From: Rikenellaceae bacterium
GTDB lineage: Bacteria; Bacteroidota; Bacteroidia; Bacteroidales; Rikenellaceae
Direction of reading: 5' to 3'
DNA length: 40,452 bases
Assembly: GCA_031256675.1 (NCBI GenBank)
Contig: JAIRQC010000032.1
Location: 1-40,452 of the forward strand
Positions within the stretch are counted from its first letter, which is position 1. Every line of letters begins with the position of its first letter. Both the position numbers and the translations under genes were made by a program. The notes below the pieces were generated by a model, which worked only from the letters and a program-made list of their open reading frames with translations, was not told the DNA's origin and searched no databases. Of this stretch, positions 1 through 6,526 are shown piece by piece.

Positions 1-46
1 AAAAACGCCTGCAAAGATAACGTTTTTTTTGTTTGCCGCAAACCGT

Positions 47-135
47 CGCGACAAAAAACCGTGCACGGTCGGAGCAAACAAAAAACCGCAGCACGGTTGC
101 AAACAAAAAACCAACAGCCGCCCGCAAACAAAAAA
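47..135. repeat. 25-bp tandem repeat array beside tRNA-Gln
   Basis: The unit starting GCAAACAAAAAA occurs at 74, 99 and 124, a period of exactly 25 bases, with a degenerate first copy at about 47-73. The first 12 bases are invariant in the three good copies and the rest varies. The last copy supplies the T-run of the tRNA-Gln terminator on the minus strand, so the array lies directly downstream of that transcript. No coding function is apparent. Confidence 0.8.
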
Positions 136-157
136 GCGCCGCACCATTGTGCGACGC
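130..157 (-). terminator. Rho-independent terminator of tRNA-Gln
   Basis: Read on the minus strand, a 9-bp stem with one G-U pair (GCGTCGCAC / GTGCGGCGC, four-base loop) is followed by six T residues. It begins only a few bases after the tRNA 3' end. Confidence 0.8.
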
Positions 158-162
158 TCCTG

Positions 163-233
163 TTGAGCCACCTGGATTCGAACCAAGAAAGGCAGATCCA
201 GAATCTGCAGTGTTACCATTACACCATGGCTCA
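163..233 (-). tRNA. tRNA-Gln (anticodon CUG)
   Basis: On the minus strand a full cloverleaf can be drawn. The acceptor stem is TGAGCCA/TGGCTCA with discriminator A, and the D arm has AATGGTAA in the loop. The anticodon stem GCAGA/TCTGC holds the loop TTCTGGA (anticodon CTG), and the T arm has the TTCGAAT loop. CCA is not encoded. The gene reads CAG codons and is 71 bases long. It has its own promoter signature just upstream and a terminator just downstream, so it appears to be monocistronic. Confidence 0.95.
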
Positions 234-245
234 ATCTTGCGGGTG

Positions 246-276
246 CAAATATAGGGAGTTTTTCCCGAAAATGCAA
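246..276 (-). promoter_or_regulatory. Bacteroidetes-type promoter of tRNA-Gln
   Basis: On the minus strand TATATTTG (complement of 246-253) matches the -7 consensus TAnnTTTG. A TTG (complement of 274-276) lies 20 bases further upstream, matching the -33 element. The predicted start falls just before the tRNA at 233. Confidence 0.65.
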
Positions 277-326
277 GATGTCTGCCCGAAAAAGTTTTTG
301 CACCCGCCTCAAAATATAATTTCAGC

Positions 327-533
327 GTCATTGCGAGGGCCGAATGAGAGCCGGCAGCCCGAAGAAATCCCCTGCCCGTCACTGCGAGGCGCAGCCGAAG
401 CAGTCCTGTGGCAGACTGTGGCTCACTGGATTGCCTGCGCTTCGTCAGGCTTACTCCTTCGCACCTCGGCAAAGATCACTCTGCTTTCGGCTTGTCATCG
501 GCTGCTGCGGGCCGAGAACCCGCTTGCAATGAC
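327..533. repeat. Intergenic element with inverted GTCATTGCGAG ends (copy A)
   Basis: The left end reads GTCATTGCGAGG (327-338) and the right end is the inverted form, TTGCAATGAC (524-533). Inside are further imperfect copies of the same word (CACTGCGAGGCGCAGCC). The 207-bp element fills the space between the tRNA and the 3' end of the lipoprotein gene. It contains no convincing gene. Related elements occur at about 10206, 23235 and 26376. Confidence 0.65.
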
Positions 534-540
534 GGTGAGG

Positions 541-1665
541 CTATTTTTCTTTGCTGCCAAAATGATATTTCAGGCCGATGTGTAATCCGAGGTTATTGAG
601 GCTCTCTTTTTGTTTGTCGGGGAGAGTTGTGGTTTGGCTGTTGCCGTTAGCATCGGTGACGGTTATGCTGCCGAGCGCGCCTTCGTCCATGTGCAGCTTG
701 GCTCCGACGCTCCAGCTCCTGTCGAATTTGTAGTCTGCTCCTAGTGCGAAGTTCGTCCCGAAAGTGTTGCCGGAGTGTTTTTCCTGTATTCCGGCGCTAT
801 TGGTCCGTTTGGAGACATAACCGATGTAGCCTAAGCCCACCGAGCAGTGGAAACGCCACTTTTCGCTCGGCGAGTAGCTGTAAAAAATCACCTCGGGCCC
901 GACGAATGTGATCCGGTCGCGGGTCTTGAGCCAGAGCCTGTTGCCGTAGAGCGTGGCGTATCCGCTCGTGCCCGCGAGATAGTTCGAACAGACCATCGAG
1001 ATGCCCCAGTAGTTCTGGAAGTAGCCCAGCCGCCCGCCGAGGCTGTAACCCGACATGAGCCGCCTGGAGTAAGCCTGGGTTTCGGCGTCGGGCTGCTCGA
1101 TGAGTTCCGCCGCGCGCCATGCAGGGCCAGTCTCGAACTCGGCTATCCACTCCGACCGCTTTTTTACCGGTGGCGGCCCGAACTGAACTTGCGGTGTAAC
1201 ATACTGAGGCTGCAGTGTTAACGACTGTGCTGCCTGCGCGCTGTATGTCGTGTCGCCGGTAGGCCGGTGCAGCGCGGCGAACGGATCCTGACCGGGCGTC
1301 GTCTCGGGAGAGATCCTGAGAATGGTGGCGGTGATCTGGTGACACGAACTCCAAATGCCCGATTTGTCATACTGATAGACATACAGTGCGTTGCCGCCCG
1401 CCTTCACAGCCTCCTCCTGCGCCAGCGCAAAGACCCGCTCCCTGCCGCAGTTTATGTCGTTGCCCTTGTCGCGCAACGCCACGACGCCCAACGGCTCGGC
1501 ATTGGAGGGTATCTCCGCGTTGTCGTAGAAAATGCGGAAACGGCTCGTGTCGGCCATCTCGGCGTATCGCTTGGTGATCATCGTCTCGGCCGTTATGGGA
1601 GAGCATGAACTTGCCGCTGAAGCCACAGCCCCGCAGAGTGCAACGTGTAAAAAACCTTTTTTCAT
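541..1665 (-). CDS. Outer-membrane lipoprotein-like protein with C-terminal beta-barrel
   Basis: The product is a 374-residue protein of unknown function, probably anchored in the outer membrane. The N-terminus is a signal peptide ending in a lipobox-like ASSC at residues 18-21. Residues about 40-120 form a compact domain with two Cys and the stretch EEAVKAGGNALYV, which recalls the small RcsF/DUF4156-type lipoprotein domain; this match is tentative. After a Pro/Gln-rich linker (about 125-165) the rest alternates short aromatic strands and ends in LGLHIGLKYHFG, typical of an outer-membrane beta-barrel. The start is the only ATG with a signal peptide. It reads in the same direction as the aldolase gene but is separated by the aldolase terminator. 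A TATAGTTG near 1696-1703 is a weak promoter candidate. Confidence 0.75.
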   Translation of the reverse strand: MKKGFLHVALCGAVASAASSCSPITAETMITKRYAEMADTSRFRIFYDNAEIPSNAEPLGVVALRDKGNDINCGRERVFALAQEEAVKAGGNALYVYQYDKSGIWSSCHQITATILRISPETTPGQDPFAALHRPTGDTTYSAQAAQSLTLQPQYVTPQVQFGPPPVKKRSEWIAEFETGPAWRAAELIEQPDAETQAYSRRLMSGYSLGGRLGYFQNYWGISMVCSNYLAGTSGYATLYGNRLWLKTRDRITFVGPEVIFYSYSPSEKWRFHCSVGLGYIGYVSKRTNSAGIQEKHSGNTFGTNFALGADYKFDRSWSVGAKLHMDEGALGSITVTDANGNSQTTTLPDKQKESLNNLGLHIGLKYHFGSKEK

Positions 1666-1788
1666 CGTTAAACGTTTTTTATATGTTTCGTACTACAACT
1701 ATAATAGATAATGTGAGACAAGAATATGATAATATTAATAAAAATGTAATTTTCCAAATAATTTCGACAAAAAATTACGGCAGGCAAC

Positions 1789-1817
1789 AAAAAAGGGAGC
1801 TCCATGAGCTCCCTTTT
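1789..1817. terminator. Terminator of the aldolase gene
   Basis: A perfect 8-bp stem, GGGAGCTC (1795-1802) and GAGCTCCC (1806-1813), is flanked by A and T runs on both sides, so it can act on either strand. It lies just after the aldolase stop codon. Confidence 0.85.
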
Positions 1818-1835
1818 GCTGTAGCGTCGGCGGCT

Positions 1836-2828
1836 TTACGCTTTGCCTGCGCTGCCGAGCACGTTGGTCACCTTGTGGATGTAGAGCGCTTTGAGGCTCT
1901 CGCGGGCCGGGCCGAGGTACTTGCGCGGGTCGAACTCGGCGGGCTTCGTGGCGAAGACCTCGCGCACGGCGGCGGTCATCGCCAGACGGCCGTCGCTGTC
2001 GATATTGATCTTGCACACGGCCGATGTTGCCGCCTCGCGGAGCTGCTCTTCGGGGATGCCGATAGCGTCTTTGAGTGCGCCGCCGTTGCTGTTGATGATG
2101 GCTACCAGATCCTGCGGGACGGACGATGCGCCGTGCAGCACGATCGGGAAGCCGGGGATGCGCTTCTCGATCTCTTTAAGGATGTCGAAACGCAGGGGCG
2201 GCGGCACGAGGACGCCCTGGGCGTTGCGGGTGCACTGTTCTGGTTTGAACTTGTTGGCCCCGTGCGAGGTGCCGATCGAGATGGCCAGCGAGTCAACGCC
2301 GGTCTTCTTGACGAAATCCTCCACCTGGTCGGGCTCGGTGTAAGTGTGGTGCTCGGCCGAAACCTCGTCCTCCACCCCTGCCAGCACGCCCAGCTCGCCC
2401 TCGACCGTAACATCGTGGGCGTGGGCATATTCTACCACCTTGCGGGTCAGGGCGACGTTCTCCTCGTAGGGCAGATGGCTGCCGTCGATCATCACCGACG
2501 AGAATCCCATGTCGATGCACGACTTGCAGAGTTCGAAGCTGTCGCCGTGGTCGAGGTGCAGCACGATGGGAATGTTCTTGCCGAGTTCCTTGGCGTACTC
2601 GACGGCTCCCTGTGCCATGTAGCGCAACAGGGTCTGGTTGGCGTACTTGCGCGCGCCGCTCGACACTTGCAGGATCACCGGCGAGGAACTCTCGACGCAA
2701 GCCTGTATGATGGCCTGCATCTGTTCCATGTTGTTGAAGTTGAATGCCGGAATGGCGTATTTGCCGGCAAAGGCCTTTGCGAAGATCTCTTTCGAGTTTA
2801 CGAGGCCCAGTTCTTTGTATGATACCAT
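1836..2828 (-). CDS. fba: Class II fructose-1,6-bisphosphate aldolase
   Basis: This glycolytic and gluconeogenic enzyme splits fructose 1,6-bisphosphate into dihydroxyacetone phosphate and glyceraldehyde 3-phosphate, using zinc. The 330-residue protein has the usual length and the class II signatures: HLDHGDS at 91-97 with catalytic Asp93 and zinc ligand His94, VEGELG further on, GTSHGANKF, LHGASSVP and NIDSD. It is a single-gene unit with its own terminator. A promoter-like signal lies about 220 bases upstream, so the mRNA would carry a long leader containing tandem repeats. The identity is secure; only the leader is unusual. Confidence 0.96.
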   Translation of the reverse strand: MVSYKELGLVNSKEIFAKAFAGKYAIPAFNFNNMEQMQAIIQACVESSSPVILQVSSGARKYANQTLLRYMAQGAVEYAKELGKNIPIVLHLDHGDSFELCKSCIDMGFSSVMIDGSHLPYEENVALTRKVVEYAHAHDVTVEGELGVLAGVEDEVSAEHHTYTEPDQVEDFVKKTGVDSLAISIGTSHGANKFKPEQCTRNAQGVLVPPPLRFDILKEIEKRIPGFPIVLHGASSVPQDLVAIINSNGGALKDAIGIPEEQLREAATSAVCKINIDSDGRLAMTAAVREVFATKPAEFDPRKYLGPARESLKALYIHKVTNVLGSAGKA

Positions 2829-2915
2829 AATTATATTGGGATTAAGTTGTTTCGGTTTTGCGGAAGCCGACCTGCCGTTCGGCGAAACAGGCCTGCCCGT
2901 CCGGCTTAGTATGGC

Positions 2916-3024
2916 GTTGGCTGCCCGGTCTTAGCGGCGTTGCTCCGGCCCTCGCATGGTTGCCGCCCGGTCTTTACGTGGTTGCCGTCCAGACTTAATG
3001 CTGTTGCCGCTCGCCCGCCGCGCC
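2916..3024. repeat. Degenerate 20-23-bp tandem repeat upstream of fba
   Basis: Five successive units begin with GTTG (mostly GTTGCCGCCCGGTCTT-like) at 2916, 2939, 2959, 2981 and 3003. Units differ by several bases but keep the GTTG(C/G)C core and a CCCGGTC or CCAGAC middle. If the predicted fba promoter is right, the array is transcribed as part of the fba leader. Confidence 0.6.
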
Positions 3025-3047
3025 CTGCCGCATTATTAAATTTTTTG

Positions 3048-3077
3048 CAAAATTAGGAATTTTTCCGCTCGCAGCAA
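3048..3077 (-). promoter_or_regulatory. Predicted fba promoter
   Basis: On the minus strand TAATTTTG (complement of 3048-3055) fits the -7 consensus TAnnTTTG, and TTG (complement of 3075-3077) lies 19 bases upstream. No comparable match lies closer to the fba start at 2828, so the 5' leader would be roughly 210 nt. Confidence 0.5.
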
Positions 3078-3111
3078 CACGCCGACGAATAATTTTATTG
3101 CAATAATTTAT

Positions 3112-3119
3112 TACCTTTG
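3112..3119 (+). promoter_or_regulatory. Predicted -7 box of the AAA ATPase gene
   Basis: TACCTTTG matches TAnnTTTG and lies 24 bases before the ATG at 3144. The region upstream is AT-rich but has no clear -33 TTG at the right distance. Confidence 0.5.
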
Positions 3120-3143
3120 CCGTGATAAAAGGCAAGTGTGGAG

Positions 3144-4277
3144 ATGAAAGAATCGATCATCATAAGAAATTTCGGCCCTGTCGAGGAGGTAGCGATAGAC
3201 GATATTCGTCCGATGACCGTTTTTATTGGAGAATCAGGAAGCGGAAAAAGCACAATCATGAAAACACTTGTGCTGTTTCGCTGGATTTATAAATGGGTTA
3301 ATATCAGGTCGTATCTGAGATATTCCAATATATCTCAGTCGCCTTTCAAGTTCGACTTCATATCATATTTGAAAAATGACGGTACTTTTGAGTATCTGAA
3401 ACCGCAAACCGAGATCATATATCAAAAGGGCAGTGTTACAATTCATTATAAAAATAAACTTGCTACCACCCCAATAGTTCCGGCGGATGAGTTGGGCCTG
3501 GATAAAATGTGCTTTATTGGCGACAAGCGAAATACTATTCCTGATATTCTTGCAAATGGGGCAAGCGTTAAAGGTTTCTTTGTGAATGAAACTTACAATG
3601 ATTTCATGATTGCGTCGAAATGGTATGTTAACGAGTTGGATATTCCCTATTTAGGTGTTAAGTATTTTTCGAAGAAGATGCCGTCCGGAGGCGTAAAATA
3701 TTATATCGGGAGTATCGGCGACAGCAAAAAATTTCAGATAGGATTGGAAAATGCTTCGTCGGGAATACAGACAGTAACGCCGTTGTCGGTCATAGTTGAA
3801 TATTTTTCGAAACATTACGATTTGAGCTGGCAGTTCAACAAGGTGATATTTGATTACATGTCCCGGACCGACAGTTTGAAAAATTTCAGGGCACAGCAGA
3901 ATATAGGCGACGTCAAATACAGGAATGTACACATTCATATCGAAGAGCCGGAACTCGGCCTTTATCCGGAGAGTCAGAGAAGCCTGATCAACTTTATCGT
4001 TAACAGATGCTTCGTGCAGAAGCATAACGATTACGGCATGACCCTCATGCTTACGACGCACAGTCCGTACATCATCAATCATCTGAACTTGCTGATCAGG
4101 GCCGGCGACAAAAACAGGCTGGTCGAAGGAGCGAAGATCGACTATGACGATCTGTCTGTTTTTGAGGTGAGGGAGGGGCAAATCAGCGACCTGAAAATAG
4201 TGAACAAACATTTGATCTATACGAACCCGCTTTCGGATACGATAAATGACATATACGACGAATACAACCAATTGTAA
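3144..4277 (+). CDS. AAA/ABC-type ATPase (SMC-like, OLD/AAA_15/AAA_21 type), function unknown
   Basis: The product is a 377-residue ATPase starting MKESIIIRNFGP, the usual beginning of RecF/SMC-like ATPases. The Walker A is GESGSGKST at 29-37. The Walker B region has EEPE at 267-270 followed by LGLYPESQ, and an H-switch LTTHSP contains His306. There is no long coiled coil and no nuclease motif, so any effector is probably the next gene. A GTG at 3138 is an alternative start; the ATG suits the promoter spacing. The next frame begins eight bases after the stop. The gene is AT-richer than its neighbours, which suggests horizontal transfer. ATPases of this form drive several two-gene phage-defence systems (PARIS, Gabija, Septu), but membership of any named system is not shown by the sequence. 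Confidence 0.85.
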   Translation: MKESIIIRNFGPVEEVAIDDIRPMTVFIGESGSGKSTIMKTLVLFRWIYKWVNIRSYLRYSNISQSPFKFDFISYLKNDGTFEYLKPQTEIIYQKGSVTIHYKNKLATTPIVPADELGLDKMCFIGDKRNTIPDILANGASVKGFFVNETYNDFMIASKWYVNELDIPYLGVKYFSKKMPSGGVKYYIGSIGDSKKFQIGLENASSGIQTVTPLSVIVEYFSKHYDLSWQFNKVIFDYMSRTDSLKNFRAQQNIGDVKYRNVHIHIEEPELGLYPESQRSLINFIVNRCFVQKHNDYGMTLMLTTHSPYIINHLNLLIRAGDKNRLVEGAKIDYDDLSVFEVREGQISDLKIVNKHLIYTNPLSDTINDIYDEYNQL

Positions 4278-4442
4278 TATAGACATGGAGAGTTACCGGT
4301 CAGTAATGTTTTTGCCAAAGAACAGATTATTTGCAAAACATGTTTTGAAATCGGGGATGAAAAAGGTGGCGGTATTGCAAAATACAAAAATGAAAATAAT
4401 AAGGAAGTACACGTAATCAAATATGATGAATTTATTGAATCA

Positions 4443-4844
4443 TTGCCGCCTCGCGTTAAAAGCAGTGATAACGTCGGGAAAGATGTTTGTGATTTCATAG
4501 TTTATACTGAAGACGGGCAGTATTTCATGTTGGATGAGTTAACTAACACCGAGCATAAATATATGGAAGCAAAATATGCCAAAGCACGGAAACAGTTGGT
4601 GCAATCTTTGAAAAATATTATGAATGTTCCTCGAATAGGCCAATATATCAATGGGTTTGTCGATAAATATTGCTGTTTTTTCAGCAATCGCGCTATTGAA
4701 ATGCAGGATATAAACGCATTGTCTGCGTTCAACAGGCTGGATTATATTGATGATGGGCCTTTTGTATTGTCATGTGTCGATATGGAAAATTACGGTTTTC
4801 AATTCAGGATATATTCCGGCAATCAGACATGTATACTTCAATAA
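4443..4844 (+). CDS. Small unknown partner protein of the AAA ATPase (start disturbed)
   Basis: No family is recognised. From the TTG at 4443 the protein has 133 residues, but the same frame is open back to the ATPase stop at 4277 and reads like protein (ending KYDEFIES just before the TTG), with a C-x2-C (CKTC) near its start. No ATG, GTG or TTG occurs in that upstream frame. An ATG at 4285 lies in another frame, and a single missing base between about 4288 and 4293 would join it to this frame, giving about 187 residues. So the gene may be frameshifted, or may start at a rare codon. The composition is AT-rich like the ATPase. It ends 15 bases before the fumarase gene. An effector or antitoxin-like partner of the ATPase is inference. 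Confidence 0.6.
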   Translation: MPPRVKSSDNVGKDVCDFIVYTEDGQYFMLDELTNTEHKYMEAKYAKARKQLVQSLKNIMNVPRIGQYINGFVDKYCCFFSNRAIEMQDINALSAFNRLDYIDDGPFVLSCVDMENYGFQFRIYSGNQTCILQ

Positions 4845-4859
4845 GATTCATATAAAATC

Positions 4860-6470
4860 ATGACCGAATTCAAGTATCAGGAGCCCTACCCTCTGGGCGG
4901 GGACGAGACGAAGTATCGCCTGCTGACCACGGATTATGTGAGCGAAGTCGAGTGCGACGGGCGCAGGATCCTTAAAATAGACCCGCGGGGATTGGAACTG
5001 CTTGCGCGGGAGGCCTTTGCCGAGGTGTCGTTCTACCTGCGCGGCTCGCACCTGCAAAAGGTGGCCGACATTCTGAACGACCCCGAAGCCTCGGACAACG
5101 ACCGCTTCGTGGCCTACACCATGCTGCTCAACCAGGTGGTGGCCGCCGACGGAGAGCTGCCCACGTGCCAGGACACCGGCACCGCCATCGCCATCGGCAA
5201 GAAGGGCGAGGACGTATACACAGGGGTCGACGATGCGGAATATATATCCAAAGGGGTGTACGATACGTACCGCAACCGCAATCTGCGCTACTCGCAGGTA
5301 GTGCCGCTCACGATGACCGACGAGGCCAACAGCGGCACCAACCTTCCCGCCCAGATCGACATTTACGCCACGACGGGGGCCGAATATAAGTTCCTGTTCA
5401 TGACCAAAGGGGGCGGTTCGGGCAACAAAACGTTCCTCTACCAGCAGACCAAGGCGCTGCTCAACGAGAAGTCGCTCACGGCTTTCTTCAAGGAACATAT
5501 CAAGGACCTGGGCACCTCGGCCTGCCCGCCCTACCATCTGGCGGTGGTCGTGGGCGGCACTTCGGCCGAGGCCAACCTTGCCGCGGTGAAAAAGGCTTCG
5601 GCGGGCTATTTCGACCACCTGCCCACCTCCGGCAACGATGGCGGACGTGCGTTCCGCGACCTCGAATGGGAGGAACGCATCCGAGAGATATGCCGACAGA
5701 GCAATATCGGGGCGCAGTTCGGAGGTAAATACCTCGTGCACGACGTGCGGGTTGTCCGCTTGCCGCGCCACGCAGCATCGTGCCCGGTGGGTATCGGGGT
5801 GAGTTGCAGCGCCGACCGCAACGTCAAGGCCAGGATCACCCGCGAGGGCATCTTCCTCGAAGAGCTGGAACACGATCCGGCCCGCTTCCTGCCCCGCGAA
5901 GCCCCTGCGATGGCCCCGCCCGTGGAGATCGACCTCGACATGGGGATGGACGCTGTGCGCGAGATACTGTCGCGCTACCCTGTCAAAACGCGCCTGAACC
6001 TGCGCGGCACCATGATCGTTGCGCGCGACATCGCCCATGCCCGCATCAAACAGATGATCGACGCAGGCGAACCAGTGCCCGAATATTTCAAGCGACATCC
6101 GATATATTACGCCGGCCCGGCCAAAACGCCGCAGGGAATGCCTTCGGGCAGTTTCGGCCCTACGACCGCCGGACGTATGGACTCGTATGTCGATCAGTTC
6201 CAGAGCCTTGGCGCGTCGCTGGTGATGGTGGCCAAAGGCAATCGCGGCCAGGAGGTTACCGACGCCTGCAAGCGTTACGGAGGCTTCTACCTCGGCTCCA
6301 TCGGCGGCCCGGCGGCGATACTGGCCCGCGACAGCATCCGCAGCGTCGAGGTGGTCGACTTCCCCGAACTCGGCATGGAGGCCGTGCGCAGGATATATGT
6401 CGAGAACTTCCCTGCGTTCATCATCGTCGACGACAAGGGCAACGACTTTTTTGCCGATTTCAAACACTGA
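4860..6470 (+). CDS. Fumarate hydratase, class I (4Fe-4S)
   Basis: This enzyme interconverts fumarate and malate in the reductive or oxidative branch of the TCA cycle. The 536-residue length is that of the single-chain class I enzymes. The N-terminal domain carries the three cluster cysteines in the family contexts CQDTGTA (Cys103), ACPPYH (Cys222) and CPVGIGV (Cys308). The C-terminal domain has the [14 protein letters not shown] and GSIGGPAA stretches. The ATG at 4860 is the first start, 15 bases after the preceding gene. GC content jumps back to the chromosomal level here. Class I fumarases are oxygen-sensitive and common in anaerobes, which fits a gut Bacteroidales. Confidence 0.95.
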   Translation: MTEFKYQEPYPLGGDETKYRLLTTDYVSEVECDGRRILKIDPRGLELLAREAFAEVSFYLRGSHLQKVADILNDPEASDNDRFVAYTMLLNQVVAADGELPTCQDTGTAIAIGKKGEDVYTGVDDAEYISKGVYDTYRNRNLRYSQVVPLTMTDEANSGTNLPAQIDIYATTGAEYKFLFMTKGGGSGNKTFLYQQTKALLNEKSLTAFFKEHIKDLGTSACPPYHLAVVVGGTSAEANLAAVKKASAGYFDHLPTSGNDGGRAFRDLEWEERIREICRQSNIGAQFGGKYLVHDVRVVRLPRHAASCPVGIGVSCSADRNVKARITREGIFLEELEHDPARFLPREAPAMAPPVEIDLDMGMDAVREILSRYPVKTRLNLRGTMIVARDIAHARIKQMIDAGEPVPEYFKRHPIYYAGPAKTPQGMPSGSFGPTTAGRMDSYVDQFQSLGASLVMVAKGNRGQEVTDACKRYGGFYLGSIGGPAAILARDSIRSVEVVDFPELGMEAVRRIYVENFPAFIIVDDKGNDFFADFKH

Positions 6471-6526
6471 AAAGGCGGCAGGTTTTCAAGCGCATAAAAA
6501 CAGTGGGCGCGAAATTTCAAGGAATT

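Noticed and set aside
47-135. CRISPR array beside tRNA-Gln
   Set aside because: The 25-bp period with a 12-bp conserved core leaves no spacer-length unique sequence, and no cas genes are present.
327-533. Insertion sequence at copy A
   Set aside because: No transposase frame exists inside; the element is too short and has only weak terminal inverted words, so it is listed as a non-coding repeat.
2916-3024. Riboswitch in the aldolase leader
   Set aside because: The leader is made of degenerate tandem units and shows no conserved riboswitch core that I recognise.
4848-6467. Long open frame on the minus strand opposite the fumarase gene
   Set aside because: It is the mirror of a GC-rich gene with strong third-position bias; composition (His, Arg, Val, Ala-rich) resembles no protein, and the plus strand encodes a complete class I fumarase.
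5780-6526. N-terminal extension of BatD into the fumarase gene
   Set aside because: The extension is an Arg/Pro-rich shadow of fumarase in another frame; the signal peptide begins at 6527.
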